64,000 bases of DNA from Erwinia sp. JUb26. GTDB taxonomy: Bacteria > Pseudomonadota > Gammaproteobacteria > Enterobacterales > Enterobacteriaceae. Location: contig NZ_RJVB01000004.1 in NCBI RefSeq assembly GCF_003751505.1, forward strand, positions 186,001 through 250,000, in the 5' to 3' direction. Under the pieces are notes generated by a model that was not told the origin of the DNA, searched no databases, and saw nothing but the letters and a program-made list of their open reading frames with translations. Positions 16,475-25,266 of this stretch are shown here, in pieces (the first letter of the stretch is position 1; every line of letters begins with the position of its first letter). A program made the translations under genes and the position numbers.

Positions 16475-17737
16475 ATGAATACCAGACTACACGCAACCGC
16501 TGTGGCACTTGCTGCGGCACTGACTTCCCCGGCGTTATACGCAGCGATTGATAACATTGATTTCCACGGCTATCTGCGCGGCGGCGTGGGCGTGTCGCAG
16601 GATGGCGGCATACAGGAGTGGCAGAAGAATAAACTCGGTCGTCTCGGCAACGAAGGCGATACCTACGGCGAAGTGGAGCTGGGCAGCGAAGTCTATAAAA
16701 AGGACGATGTCAGCTTCTACGTCGACAGCATGGTCAGCATGGTCTCCGACGGATCTAACGATAACGAAACCACCCTCGGCGACGATGCGCAGTTTGGCCT
16801 GCGCCAGCTAAATCTGCAGATTAAAGGTCTGGTCCCGGGCGACAAAAATGCGGTGATCTGGGGCGGTAAGCGCTACTACCAGCGCCACGATCTGCACATT
16901 ATCGACACCAAATACTGGAATATTTCCGGTTCAGGTGCCGGTATTGAAAACTACACCGTTGGCCCGGGTGCCGTGTCATTCGCCTGGATCCGCGGTGACG
17001 CGAACGACGTTGACTACCGTGAAGACGGTGATAATGACGTCAACATCAACTACCTCGATCTGCGTTACGCCGGATGGAAGCCGTGGAGCGGTGCCTGGAC
17101 GGAGTTTGGTATCGACTACGCCATGCCAAACGCCACTAAAAAGCAGAAAGAGTACGGCGGGCTGTACGAAGCCGACAACGGCGTGATGCTGACCGGCGAA
17201 ATCAGCCAGGATATGTGGGGCGGCTATCAGAAGCTGGTGTTCCAGTATGCGAATAAAGGGCTGGCGCAGAACGTTATCTCGCAGGGCGGCGGCTGGTACG
17301 ATATGTGGAACGACACCCGCGACGCCACCGGCTATCGCATCATTAACACCGGCCTGCTGCCGATCACCGACCGCCTGTCTCTGAATCAGGTGATTACCTG
17401 GGGTTCCGCCCAGGATCTGACGGCATACAGCGATAAGAGTACCCTGCTGTCCGTCGTGGGCCGTGCGCAGTACCAGTTCACCGACTACGTGCGCGGCATC
17501 GGCGAAGCGGGCAGCTTCTGGCAGAAAGATCAGTACAAAGACGGCAGCGACTACAAACAGGCCGGGCAGAAATATACCCTCGCGCTGGGTCTGGCGGCCG
17601 GTCCTGAGTTTATGTCACGCCCTGAACTGCGCGTGTTTGCCTCCTACCTGAATGACTCCGAGCAGGGCAACAGCTTCGATGACGGTACCGCCAGCGATAC
17701 CTGGAACTTCGGCGTACAGGTCGAGGCCTGGTGGTAA
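16475..17737 (+). CDS. ganL: LamB-type outer-membrane porin for oligogalactans
   Basis: A 420-residue maltoporin-family trimeric beta-barrel protein. It has a signal peptide (cleavage after ALYAA) and a mature start AIDNIDFHGYLRGGVGVS, the LamB/ScrY-like opening. The rest alternates amphipathic strands and aromatic-rich segments and ends with W-W preceded by FGVQVEAW, an aromatic terminus needed for barrel insertion. GAGGGTGAC precedes the ATG. It should let galacto-oligosaccharides cross the outer membrane for the periplasmic galactanase and the ABC importer. Specificity rests on its neighbours. Symbols for this cluster follow Dickeya usage. Confidence 0.85.
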   Translation: MNTRLHATAVALAAALTSPALYAAIDNIDFHGYLRGGVGVSQDGGIQEWQKNKLGRLGNEGDTYGEVELGSEVYKKDDVSFYVDSMVSMVSDGSNDNETTLGDDAQFGLRQLNLQIKGLVPGDKNAVIWGGKRYYQRHDLHIIDTKYWNISGSGAGIENYTVGPGAVSFAWIRGDANDVDYREDGDNDVNINYLDLRYAGWKPWSGAWTEFGIDYAMPNATKKQKEYGGLYEADNGVMLTGEISQDMWGGYQKLVFQYANKGLAQNVISQGGGWYDMWNDTRDATGYRIINTGLLPITDRLSLNQVITWGSAQDLTAYSDKSTLLSVVGRAQYQFTDYVRGIGEAGSFWQKDQYKDGSDYKQAGQKYTLALGLAAGPEFMSRPELRVFASYLNDSEQGNSFDDGTASDTWNFGVQVEAWW

Positions 17738-17786
17738 TCCGCCACGCCCTCTCCACGATCACTGCTTGAACACTGGCTGTTTTATT

Positions 17787-17815
17787 GGATAACCGTTACC
17801 GGTTATCCTTTTTTA
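17787..17815 (+). terminator. Rho-independent terminator after the porin gene
   Basis: GGATAACCG (17787-17795), TTAC loop, CGGTTATCC (17800-17808), then TTTTTTATT. Nine-base-pair perfect stem with a T-run on the forward strand. Confidence 0.9.
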
Positions 17816-17839
17816 TTGTGACAACGTAACCCTGTTAAC

Positions 17840-18154
17840 TCAGGCGTCGCCGAAGAAACGCGCATCCAGCAGCTGACGAAGCCGGTCCGACCGCGTGCCG
17901 AAGATGGCATGCACCTCGTGGCCCAGGATCACCACCCCGATCGCTCCCGCCTGCTGCAGCCCGGCAGAATCCACCGCAGACAGCGATTTAACCGTCACCC
18001 GCAGACGGGTCAGGCAGGCATCAACCTGGACGATATTGTCGCGGCCACCAAAGCAGCGCAGCAGCTGGTCCAGCAATGCACTGTCAACGGGGGCATCCTC
18101 TGTCGGTCCGGCTTCCCGGCTGAAGTAGTGCTTAAACGATTTCAGACTCACCAT
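17840..18154 (-). CDS. stand-alone PTS EIIB domain (glucose family)
   Basis: A 104-residue protein equal to one EIIB domain of the glucose/N-acetylglucosamine PTS family. The phosphorylated cysteine is C47 in VDACLTRLRVTV, followed by the usual GVVILGHEVHAIFG block. A good ribosome site (AAGGAGAG) precedes the start. There is no EIIC permease or EIIA domain nearby, so it cannot form a transporter with its neighbours. It lies at the distal end of the galactan operon, after a terminator hairpin. Possible roles are a phospho-signal reader that couples PTS status to the cluster, or a partner for a PTS encoded elsewhere. Domain identity is secure; role unknown. Confidence 0.8.
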   Translation of the reverse strand: MVSLKSFKHYFSREAGPTEDAPVDSALLDQLLRCFGGRDNIVQVDACLTRLRVTVKSLSAVDSAGLQQAGAIGVVILGHEVHAIFGTRSDRLRQLLDARFFGDA

Positions 18155-18174
18155 CTTTCTCTCCTTCTGGACAT

Positions 18175-18199
18175 AAAAAAAGGCGGGCCTGCGCCCGCC
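18175..18199 (-). terminator. Rho-independent terminator after the GH42 gene
   Basis: On the reverse strand GGCGGGC, a four-base loop and GCCCGCC are followed by seven T residues. It lies between the GH42 gene and the EIIB gene, so EIIB is either expressed by read-through or has its own promoter. Confidence 0.85.
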
Positions 18200-18212
18200 T
18201 GTGAATTCGCCG

Positions 18213-20270
18213 TTACAGCGGCGCGCGCAGCACGCGGCAGCCCCACGGCGGCAGGACCAGCGGCCCCGACAGCGGCGTGCCGTCCGTCAGGTCGCTGATG
18301 CCCGCCGGCAGCGTAATCGTGTGTTCAACCGCGGTGAAGTTCTGCAGGAAGATGAAGGACTGCTCACCGTCGGTACGACGATGTGCGGTCACGCCCGGCG
18401 GGAACGTCACATCAAGGGCGCGCGGCAGTGCCAGCTGCTTAATCAGCGCGCCGTAGAAGTCGCGGTGGAAGGTCAGATCGTTGCGCGAGGCGATGTACCA
18501 CGCCTTACCGGCACCGACTTCGTTTACCGTGACCGCCGGCTGTCCGGCGTAAAAATCGCTCTGATAGCGGGCCAGCGCGGTGGCGCCCTCAAGATGGATC
18601 AGCTCGCAAAGCTCGCGCGCCTGGTACGGGCCGCTCAGCCCCAGCGCGTTGCCTTTGATGCCCTGAATACCGTTCGACTCCTCGTCGGTCAGGCTGTCAA
18701 TCTCCTCCGCCCAGATGCCCAGCAGCGGACGCAGCGGGCCGGGGAAGCCGCCGAGGTGGCAGAGGTCGGTTTCATTCACCACGCCGGTCCAGTAGCTGGC
18801 AACGAACTGGCCGCCGTTGTGCAGATGGCGCTCCACGCGTTCGGCAAAGCCGTCGCGCACCATATACAGCATTGGCGCAATCACCAGCGTGTAAGGCGTG
18901 AGATCGGCGTCGGCGTTGATCACGTCAACGGCCACGCCCTGCTCCCAGAAACTCCGGTAGTGCTCCACCACCGTGCGCTCATAGTGCAGGCCGATGTTGC
19001 GCGGGCCCTGCGCGTTGTCCATCGCCCAGCGGCTTTCCCAGTCAAAGATAATCGCCACGCGGGCTTCCACGCGGCTGCCGAGCACCGGGGTCATGGCGTC
19101 CAGCATCCGGCCCAGCTCGCTGACCTCGCGGCCGATGCGCGTATCCAGATGACCCACGTGGTCGATTACCGCGCCGTGGAATTTCTCCACCGAGCCGCGG
19201 CTTTTACGCCACTGGAAGTACTGCACCGCGTCCGCACCGTGCGCCACGGCCTGTAGCGAGGAAAGAATATGCATGCCCGGTTTTTTGAGCTTGCTGGTCG
19301 GCTGCCAGTTGGTGGCCCCCGGCGTGGACTCCATCAGCACGAACGGTTTGCCCTGCTTGAGGGTGCGCATCAGGTCATGGAACATTGCGGTGTAGCAGGC
19401 CAGCGTGGTGTCATCCTTCTCGTTGTGCCACGTCGGATAGCTGTCCCAAGAGATAAAGTCCAGCGCCTGCGACAGTTTCCAGTAGTCGTAGTCGTAGAAG
19501 TACTCCATAAAGTTGGTGGTGGCCGGCAGCTCCGGGTTAACCGCCTTCAGCGGCTTGATCTCCTGGGTGCAGAAATCGGTCACCTGGTCGGTCATAAAGC
19601 GCCGCCAGTCCAGATTCAGGCCGTGGATCGACATCTCACCCTGCGGTGAAGGCGAGGCAATCTGCGACCAGTCGGTGTAGGTGTGGCTCCAGAAATCACT
19701 CCACCAGGCGTGGTTCAGCTGTTCCAGCGTCTGATAGCGGCGCTGCAGCCAGTCGCGAAACGCCTGCTGGCAGCTGTCGCAGTGGCACTCGCCGCCGTAT
19801 TCGTTGGAAATATGCCAGCCAATCACCGCCGGGTGATGGCCATAGCGCTCCGCCAGCCGCCCGTTCATTTCCTGCACCTTCTGGCGGTACACCGGCGAGG
19901 TCATACAGTGGTTGTGCCGTCCGCCGTGCAGCGCCTTCACGCGATCGCGGCCCACGCGCAGCACCTCAGGGTATTTCTGCGACATCCAGGCCGGGCGCGC
20001 GCCGCTCGGCGTGGCGAGGAACACGCGGATGTTCTGTGCATACAGCTTGTCCAGCACGTTATCCAGCCAGCTGAAATCGTAGCGCCCCTCTTCCGGCTCC
20101 AGCTTGGCCCAGCTGAAGATGCCGACCGACATCACGTTGCAGTGGGCCTCCTTCATCATTGCCACATCTTCATCGATAATGCCCGGCGTGTGCGACCACT
20201 GCTCGGGGTTGTAGTCCGCGCCGTGCAGCAGACGGGTCACCCCGGCCGCCAGCGGTGGGAATTTAGTCAT
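18213..20270 (-). CDS. ganB: GH42 beta-galactosidase of the galactan cluster
   Basis: A 685-residue cytosolic family 42 enzyme that cleaves galactose from imported beta-1,4-galacto-oligomers. Acid/base E157 in GWHISNEYGG and nucleophile E314 in VLMESTPGATNW are in place. The zinc-type cysteine cluster of many GH42 enzymes is present (C122, and C162, C164, C167 in ECHCDSCQQ). The N-terminal LLHGADYNPEQW is the usual barrel opening. It follows the GH53 gene by 46 bases on the same strand. In Dickeya the equivalent gene is called ganB; Bacillus uses ganA for the beta-galactosidase. Confidence 0.92.
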   Translation of the reverse strand: MTKFPPLAAGVTRLLHGADYNPEQWSHTPGIIDEDVAMMKEAHCNVMSVGIFSWAKLEPEEGRYDFSWLDNVLDKLYAQNIRVFLATPSGARPAWMSQKYPEVLRVGRDRVKALHGGRHNHCMTSPVYRQKVQEMNGRLAERYGHHPAVIGWHISNEYGGECHCDSCQQAFRDWLQRRYQTLEQLNHAWWSDFWSHTYTDWSQIASPSPQGEMSIHGLNLDWRRFMTDQVTDFCTQEIKPLKAVNPELPATTNFMEYFYDYDYWKLSQALDFISWDSYPTWHNEKDDTTLACYTAMFHDLMRTLKQGKPFVLMESTPGATNWQPTSKLKKPGMHILSSLQAVAHGADAVQYFQWRKSRGSVEKFHGAVIDHVGHLDTRIGREVSELGRMLDAMTPVLGSRVEARVAIIFDWESRWAMDNAQGPRNIGLHYERTVVEHYRSFWEQGVAVDVINADADLTPYTLVIAPMLYMVRDGFAERVERHLHNGGQFVASYWTGVVNETDLCHLGGFPGPLRPLLGIWAEEIDSLTDEESNGIQGIKGNALGLSGPYQARELCELIHLEGATALARYQSDFYAGQPAVTVNEVGAGKAWYIASRNDLTFHRDFYGALIKQLALPRALDVTFPPGVTAHRRTDGEQSFIFLQNFTAVEHTITLPAGISDLTDGTPLSGPLVLPPWGCRVLRAPL

Positions 20271-20316
20271 ACTTCTTCCTTAATATGTAAGAGGTACCGG
20301 CCCGCAGGCCGGTCAA

Positions 20317-21510
20317 TTAATGAAAAGCCTGGATGGACGGCAGCACTTTGCCGCGGCAGTCAAACAGCGCCTGGTTTTCACGGGCGTTGCCCTGCTTCCA
20401 CTCGTCGTGGATGTACTTCATGCCTTCCGGCGTGGCCCAGGTATTGCCACTGGCAGGTATCCAGGCCGGCTCCCAGTAAACCACCCCTTTGCCGCGATGA
20501 TTGGGCACTGCCAGCACCGCCGACATCAGGTCGTGCAGATAGGCTGCCTGGCCCGCCACGGTTGCCGGATAGCCGCCGTCTTTCTCTTCCTTCGCCTGGA
20601 AGCTGTTCTCGGCGCTGTCGCAGTTTTCCAGCGTGTAGCCGTAGGCGGCTTCCACCACCATCACATCTTTCTGGTAGCGCTGGCTGATATCATCCATGTT
20701 GGCCTTCAGCGCGGAGATCGGTCCGTTCCAGTAGGTGTACATCGACAGGCCGATCACATCGAACGGCACCTGGCGACGGGTAATTTCATCGAACCACCAG
20801 CGGAACATGTCGTTTTTGGTGCCTTCCGCCAGGTGCAGCATGATCTTCACCTGCGACGGATCGCTGAGGTTCTCGCGCAGACCCGCAATGGCCGATTTCA
20901 GCAGGCCCGCCAGGCGGTCAAACTCGCCGCCGTTCTGCCCCCAGCTTTTGCCTTCCGGCCACAGCATGCCGCCGTTCAGCTCGTTGCCGATCTGCACGAT
21001 TTCCGGCAGCACGCCCTCGGCCTTAAAGCGGGCGATGGTGTCGCGGGTGTAGTCGTGAATGCGCGTTTCCAGCTGCGGGAAGGTCAGCTTCTCCCAGGCT
21101 TTCGGCTTGAACTGTTTGCCCGGATCGGTCCAGAAATCGCTGTAGTGGAAGTCGAGCAGCAGCTGCATTCCCGCCGCTTTGGCACGCTTGGCCAGCGCCA
21201 GCGTGGTGTTCAGATCGTTGGTGCCGCCGCCGTAGGCTTTGCCGTCAGGGTCATACGGGTCAACCCACAGGCGCAGGCGAATGGTGTTGATGCCGTTGGC
21301 CTTGAGGATGGCGATCGGGTCCTGTAACTGATTGTTGGCGTTATAGAACTTCGCGCCCTGCTTTTCCAGCTCCGGCAGCGTGGAGATATCCGCGCCCTTA
21401 ACAAAATCCGCAGGCACCTGGCCGATCGGGGTGATAACCGACGGCGTGGCGGCGAGCAGAGGGGTCGCCCAGGCCAGTGCCAGGGCGATGAACAGTGATT
21501 TACGCTTCAT
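20317..21510 (-). CDS. ganA: GH53 endo-beta-1,4-galactanase
   Basis: A 397-residue secreted family 53 endogalactanase that cuts beta-1,4-galactan side chains of pectin. Signal peptide MKRKSLFIALALAWATPLLA suggests export to the periplasm. Acid/base E177 lies in IVQIGNELNGGMLWP and nucleophile E287 in VMVVEAAYGYT. The barrel opening (FVKGADISTLPELEKQGAKF) and the calcium-site-like C-terminal part (RGKGVVYWEPAW) fit the family. It is transcribed with the ABC permeases upstream (three-base gap after ganG) and the GH42 gene downstream. Periplasmic action on oligomers delivered by the porin would supply short galactans for the importer. Confidence 0.93.
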   Translation of the reverse strand: MKRKSLFIALALAWATPLLAATPSVITPIGQVPADFVKGADISTLPELEKQGAKFYNANNQLQDPIAILKANGINTIRLRLWVDPYDPDGKAYGGGTNDLNTTLALAKRAKAAGMQLLLDFHYSDFWTDPGKQFKPKAWEKLTFPQLETRIHDYTRDTIARFKAEGVLPEIVQIGNELNGGMLWPEGKSWGQNGGEFDRLAGLLKSAIAGLRENLSDPSQVKIMLHLAEGTKNDMFRWWFDEITRRQVPFDVIGLSMYTYWNGPISALKANMDDISQRYQKDVMVVEAAYGYTLENCDSAENSFQAKEEKDGGYPATVAGQAAYLHDLMSAVLAVPNHRGKGVVYWEPAWIPASGNTWATPEGMKYIHDEWKQGNARENQALFDCRGKVLPSIQAFH

Positions 21511-21513
21511 GAT

Positions 21514-22365
21514 TTATCCCTTTGTACTGCCTGATGTCAGGCCGGAAACGAAGTATTTTTGCAGCGCCAGATAGAGGATGGCGACCGGCACGGCGATCAG
21601 CACCGCTCCTGCGGCATAGGTGGTATAGCTGGCCCCCATTTTCTGCGACACGAGGTTGTACAGGCCGATGGGCAGCGTGAACTGATCCGGGCTGCGCAGA
21701 ATGGTGCTGGAGAGAATGAAGTCCCCCAGCGGGCCGGTGAAGGAGAACAGCGCCACCACCGCCAGAATTGGCTTCGACAGCGGCATGATGATCTCAATAA
21801 AGATGCGGAAGTTCCCCGCGCCGTCCATGCGCGCCGACTCGTCCAGGTCTTTCGGAATGGCGTCGAGGTAGCCCTTCATCAGATAGGTGTTCATCGGGAT
21901 CATGCCGCCAACGTAAATCAGCACCAGCGCCAGATGGCTGTTGATTAAGCCCAGCAGCTGCGACAGCACGAAGATGGCAATCAGCGCCGAGAACTGCGGG
22001 ATCATCTGCAGCAGCAGGAACAGCATCAGCCCGTTCTGGCGGCCCTTAAAGCGGAACCGTGAAAAGGCATAGGCGGTACAGCTGACGCTGATCAGGGTCA
22101 GCACCATGGTAAAGAAACTGATTTTCATCGAGTTCCAGTACCAGCTCAGGTACGGCACCGTGCCGTTAAACAGATTGCGGTAGTGCTGCAGGGAGGCGTT
22201 TTCCGGAATGATCGAGCTGCTGAGCAGGCTGTTGCCCGCGTTCAGCGATGCACCCACCGTCCACACCAGCGGATAGATAATGATGGTGGAGACGATCAGC
22301 ACCACCAGCCAGGTCAGCGACAGGCGCACCCATTTTTCGCGTTTAATACTTACTGATTTCGCCAT
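21514..22365 (-). CDS. ganG: maltose-type ABC permease (MalG family)
   Basis: Encodes 283 residues from the ATG at 22363-22365 (MAKSVSIKREKW; AAGGGT just before it). The longer upstream frame is out of phase with ganF and has no ribosome site. Six hydrophobic segments and a cytoplasmic EAA loop (MDGAGNFRIFIEIIMPLSKPILAVV region), which docks with the ATPase, define a MalG-like subunit. It follows ganF by ten bases and precedes the galactanase, all reverse strand. With GanF, GanE and the ATPase GanK it should import galacto-oligosaccharides across the inner membrane. Confidence 0.88.
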   Translation of the reverse strand: MAKSVSIKREKWVRLSLTWLVVLIVSTIIIYPLVWTVGASLNAGNSLLSSSIIPENASLQHYRNLFNGTVPYLSWYWNSMKISFFTMVLTLISVSCTAYAFSRFRFKGRQNGLMLFLLLQMIPQFSALIAIFVLSQLLGLINSHLALVLIYVGGMIPMNTYLMKGYLDAIPKDLDESARMDGAGNFRIFIEIIMPLSKPILAVVALFSFTGPLGDFILSSTILRSPDQFTLPIGLYNLVSQKMGASYTTYAAGAVLIAVPVAILYLALQKYFVSGLTSGSTKG

Positions 22366-22375
22366 GACTGTACCC

Positions 22376-23683
22376 TTACGCCATTTCATCTTGTTTGAAC
22401 GATTTGGTGGCCCGGAACTGCCACAGCGCCACGCCGACCACAAAAATCGACAGCAGGATCGTAATGGTGGCGGCAATCGCATACTGCGAAGACGACATGG
22501 TCAGCTTGTAGATCCACGAAACCAGAATGTCGGTGCCGCCGGCGTTAGACCCGGCCACCGCCGGGCCGCCGTTGTTAAACAGATAGATAATGTTGAAGTT
22601 GTTAAAGTTGAAGGTGTACTGGGTGATGATGATCGGCGCGATGGCGTACATCACCAGCGGCAGCGTGATGGTTTTCAGCCGCGTCCAGGCGCTGGCCCCG
22701 TCCATCATCGCCGCTTCGTACAGGTCGTCAGGGATCGCCTGCAGCACGCCGGTGGTCATGGCGAACACAAACGGGAAGCCAAGCCAGGTCTGCATCAAAA
22801 TCAGCGCGGTTTTGGTCCAGAACGGATCGGTCATCCACGCCTTCGGCGCAATGCCGAAGAAGTCGAGAATCGAATTGTTGATCACGCCAAAGGTGTCGTT
22901 GAACATCCCGGCAAACACCAGAATGGTGACAAAGCCCGGCACCGCCCACGGCAGAATGAAAATGGTGCGGATCAGCGGCTTGAAGCGCAGATCTTTCTGG
23001 TTTACCAGAATCGCCAGCATCACGCCCACGCTACACTGTAACGTCGTTGCCAGCAGCGTCCAGACCACCGTCCACTGCAGTACGTCGAAGAAGGTGGAGC
23101 GCCAGATGGATAAGGTGAAGATATTGATAAAGTTCTTCATCCCCACCCAGTCAACCAGCTTCGCCGGCGGCGTGTGGTACAGGTTGTAGTTGGTGAAGGC
23201 GATGGCGAACCCGAACAGGATCGGGAACACCACCACAAACACCAGCAGGATAAACCCCGGGGTGATCATCAGATAGGGGAAGCCCTCGCGCAGCAGGATC
23301 TGATACTGCTTGCGCACCCCGTGCAGCTGCTCGCCGTTATCGCGGCGGCGACCGTTCAGCCACGCGTCGCGGAACGACAGCCCCCACAGCGTCAGGCCAA
23401 AGGCGATAATCAGCACGCTGATAATCCCCTCCGCCAGCAGGAAGATGGAGTTGTCGCGCGGCACCTCTTCCCCCAGCGTTACCAGTCCCCACAGCCCCTG
23501 CTGCAGGAAATCATGGAACACGCCGGCAAAGCTGGCGAGCAGGATTAAAAAGCACAATCCCTTCGCCCACTGGCGATGATAGAACTGGCCGAAGCCCGGC
23601 AATAGCGCCAGCAGTACGCCCGTTACGGCGTGCTGCCGCGAGCGTTTGTTAAGCATCAGTTTTTCACTGGGGGAAATCATCAC
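22376..23683 (-). CDS. ganF: maltose-type ABC permease (MalF family)
   Basis: A 435-residue inner-membrane permease. The N-terminal part (VTGVLLALLPGFGQFYHRQW) is an extended, MalF-like membrane leader. It is followed by six to eight hydrophobic segments and an EAA loop, AAMMDGASAWTRLKTITLPL, near residue 330. Methionines at 23683 and 23680 are alternative starts one codon apart. It sits between the binding-protein gene and ganG in the reverse-strand operon. Its partnership with GanG is inferred from adjacency and from the MalF/MalG pairing rule. Confidence 0.88.
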   Translation of the reverse strand: MMISPSEKLMLNKRSRQHAVTGVLLALLPGFGQFYHRQWAKGLCFLILLASFAGVFHDFLQQGLWGLVTLGEEVPRDNSIFLLAEGIISVLIIAFGLTLWGLSFRDAWLNGRRRDNGEQLHGVRKQYQILLREGFPYLMITPGFILLVFVVVFPILFGFAIAFTNYNLYHTPPAKLVDWVGMKNFINIFTLSIWRSTFFDVLQWTVVWTLLATTLQCSVGVMLAILVNQKDLRFKPLIRTIFILPWAVPGFVTILVFAGMFNDTFGVINNSILDFFGIAPKAWMTDPFWTKTALILMQTWLGFPFVFAMTTGVLQAIPDDLYEAAMMDGASAWTRLKTITLPLVMYAIAPIIITQYTFNFNNFNIIYLFNNGGPAVAGSNAGGTDILVSWIYKLTMSSSQYAIAATITILLSIFVVGVALWQFRATKSFKQDEMA

Positions 23684-23731
23684 ACCATTATCCTTCTTGC
23701 TTCCTGATTCGGGCCGCCATGCGACGCTGAC

Positions 23732-24952
23732 TTACTGGTTACTGGCCTGCATCGCTTCAATCTGCATGGTGATTTGCTTCACCGCGCCGTCGAGCGCCGC
23801 TTTCGGTTCCTGCTTGCCGGACACGCTCAGTTCCAGAGCGGCATTGGCCGGTCCCCACACTTCCTGCATTTCCGGTACGCCCGGCATGGCGGAGGCGCGT
23901 GCGGCCTGCACCGCAACGGCGTTAGCTTTCTCATCGTCTTTAATAATCGGGTCATTCATCAGCGCCAGCAGCGGTGGGATCTCCTGGGTTTTCTGATAGC
24001 GCTCTTTGACGTACTGCGGCTGGTTGATGAACTCGATAAACTGCTGCGCCAGCGCTTTATCCTTGCTCCAGGTGGACACCACATAGCCCTTCACGCCGAG
24101 GAATGAACTCATCGGTTTGCCGTTTGGCAGCTCGGGCAGCGGCGCGACGCCGTAGTTGATGCCCGCCGCTTCATACGGCTGGAACGCCCACGGGCCGTTA
24201 ATCACCGCCGCTGCTTTTTTCTCGGTAAACAGCGAGTCGATGGCGTTCAGCCCGTTATCGCCGAGGATGCCGCCCGGCAGCAGGCCCTGGGTGAAGAAGC
24301 TCTTCAGGTAGGTCACGGCCTCGATGCTGCCCGGGGTGTTCAGGCCGATATCGTGGGTGTTCAGCCCGCCCTTGCCGTCCTTGCCGAAGATGTAGCCGCC
24401 CATCGGCGCAATCGCGCCCCAGCTGTAGTAAATCTGGTCGAACTTCGCCAGCAGGCCGTACTGTTTGGCTTCACGCTGCTTCTGCGAGAAGGTGCGGTAC
24501 TCGTCGAGGGTTTTCAGCGGCGACGGCAGCAGATCCTTGTTATAAATCAGCACCAGGGTTTCAATCGCCTTCGGTACACCGTACACCACGTTGTTCTGAA
24601 TAAACGCGGCCATCGCCGACGGGGTATACGCCGCCTGGTGTGCCGCATCCACGGCGATTGGCGACAGCAGACCCTGCACCACGGCGCTGCCGAGCTGGTC
24701 GTTCGGGATCACCAGCACATCAGGGCCGATACCGGCCGGGCCATCCAGACGCAGCTTCTCAATCTGCTGGGCGAAAGGCATCTCCTGCACTTTGACTTCA
24801 ACGTTATGCTGCTTCTGGAAGTCGGCGATGGCGGTTTTGATGCCGTCCGATTTCTTAATATCTTCCCAGACGGTGAGCTGCTGCGCGGCGTAGGCGGCCT
24901 GCGTGGCCATCAGTGCGGACAGTAACAGTGAGATGCTCGTTTTCAATTTCAT
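23732..24952 (-). CDS. ganE: maltose-type ABC substrate-binding protein
   Basis: Encodes 406 residues from the ATG at 24950-24952 (GAGGTCAG upstream; the in-frame start at 24979 is less likely). Signal peptide MKLKTSISLLLSALMATQAA, cleavage near AYAA. The mature protein resembles MalE: LTVWEDIKKSDGIKTAIADF at the start, GPDVLVIPNDQLGSAV, and AAVINGPWAFQPYEAAGINYG in the second lobe. It is the first gene of the reverse-strand transporter-galactanase operon and is divergent from the ATPase gene. Ligand presumably galactobiose to galactotetraose. Confidence 0.9.
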   Translation of the reverse strand: MKLKTSISLLLSALMATQAAYAAQQLTVWEDIKKSDGIKTAIADFQKQHNVEVKVQEMPFAQQIEKLRLDGPAGIGPDVLVIPNDQLGSAVVQGLLSPIAVDAAHQAAYTPSAMAAFIQNNVVYGVPKAIETLVLIYNKDLLPSPLKTLDEYRTFSQKQREAKQYGLLAKFDQIYYSWGAIAPMGGYIFGKDGKGGLNTHDIGLNTPGSIEAVTYLKSFFTQGLLPGGILGDNGLNAIDSLFTEKKAAAVINGPWAFQPYEAAGINYGVAPLPELPNGKPMSSFLGVKGYVVSTWSKDKALAQQFIEFINQPQYVKERYQKTQEIPPLLALMNDPIIKDDEKANAVAVQAARASAMPGVPEMQEVWGPANAALELSVSGKQEPKAALDGAVKQITMQIEAMQASNQ

Positions 24953-25108
24953 TGCTGACCTCATGTGAAGGTATGACATTTTTATGTTTTATCGCTGAGT
25001 TCGCAGGTCGTTAACCGGTGGAAATCAGCCTGTAGAGCGAGAGGAACGAAAACCTGTTGATGTCATACGCTACGCAAGAGCACCCGATCCCACCAGCCCA
25101 TATTTATC

Positions 25109-25130
25109 AATGTGTGATCGGCATTGCATA
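25109..25130. promoter_or_regulatory. possible CRP site between the divergent transporter genes
   Basis: TGTGATCGGCATTGCA has the perfect left half of the CRP consensus (TGTGA), a six-base spacer and a three-of-five right half. It lies between ganE and ganK, where catabolite activation would be expected. The exact GanR-like core TTTGTAATACGT also lies in this gap, at about 25215-25226. Confidence 0.4.
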
Positions 25131-25266
25131 AATCAAACTAGCCGGTAGGGTGCTTGTCATCAGGGGGTTATAGTCAACCCGCTTCCCACAACGGTTGAAG
25201 CGCTGAAGTGAAGATTTGTAATACGTAATACATTTAACCCTGAAAATATTCCCGATGAGGATCCGC

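Noticed and set aside
18201..19256. Long forward frame (351 codons) opposite the GH42 gene
   Set aside because: It lies wholly antisense to a well-supported GH42 gene, has low-complexity Arg/His/Val-rich composition typical of a shadow frame in GC-rich DNA, and no ribosome site or recognisable domain.
20320..21327. Forward frame of 335 codons opposite the GH53 gene
   Set aside because: Antisense shadow of a confidently identified galactanase; no domain and no ribosome site.
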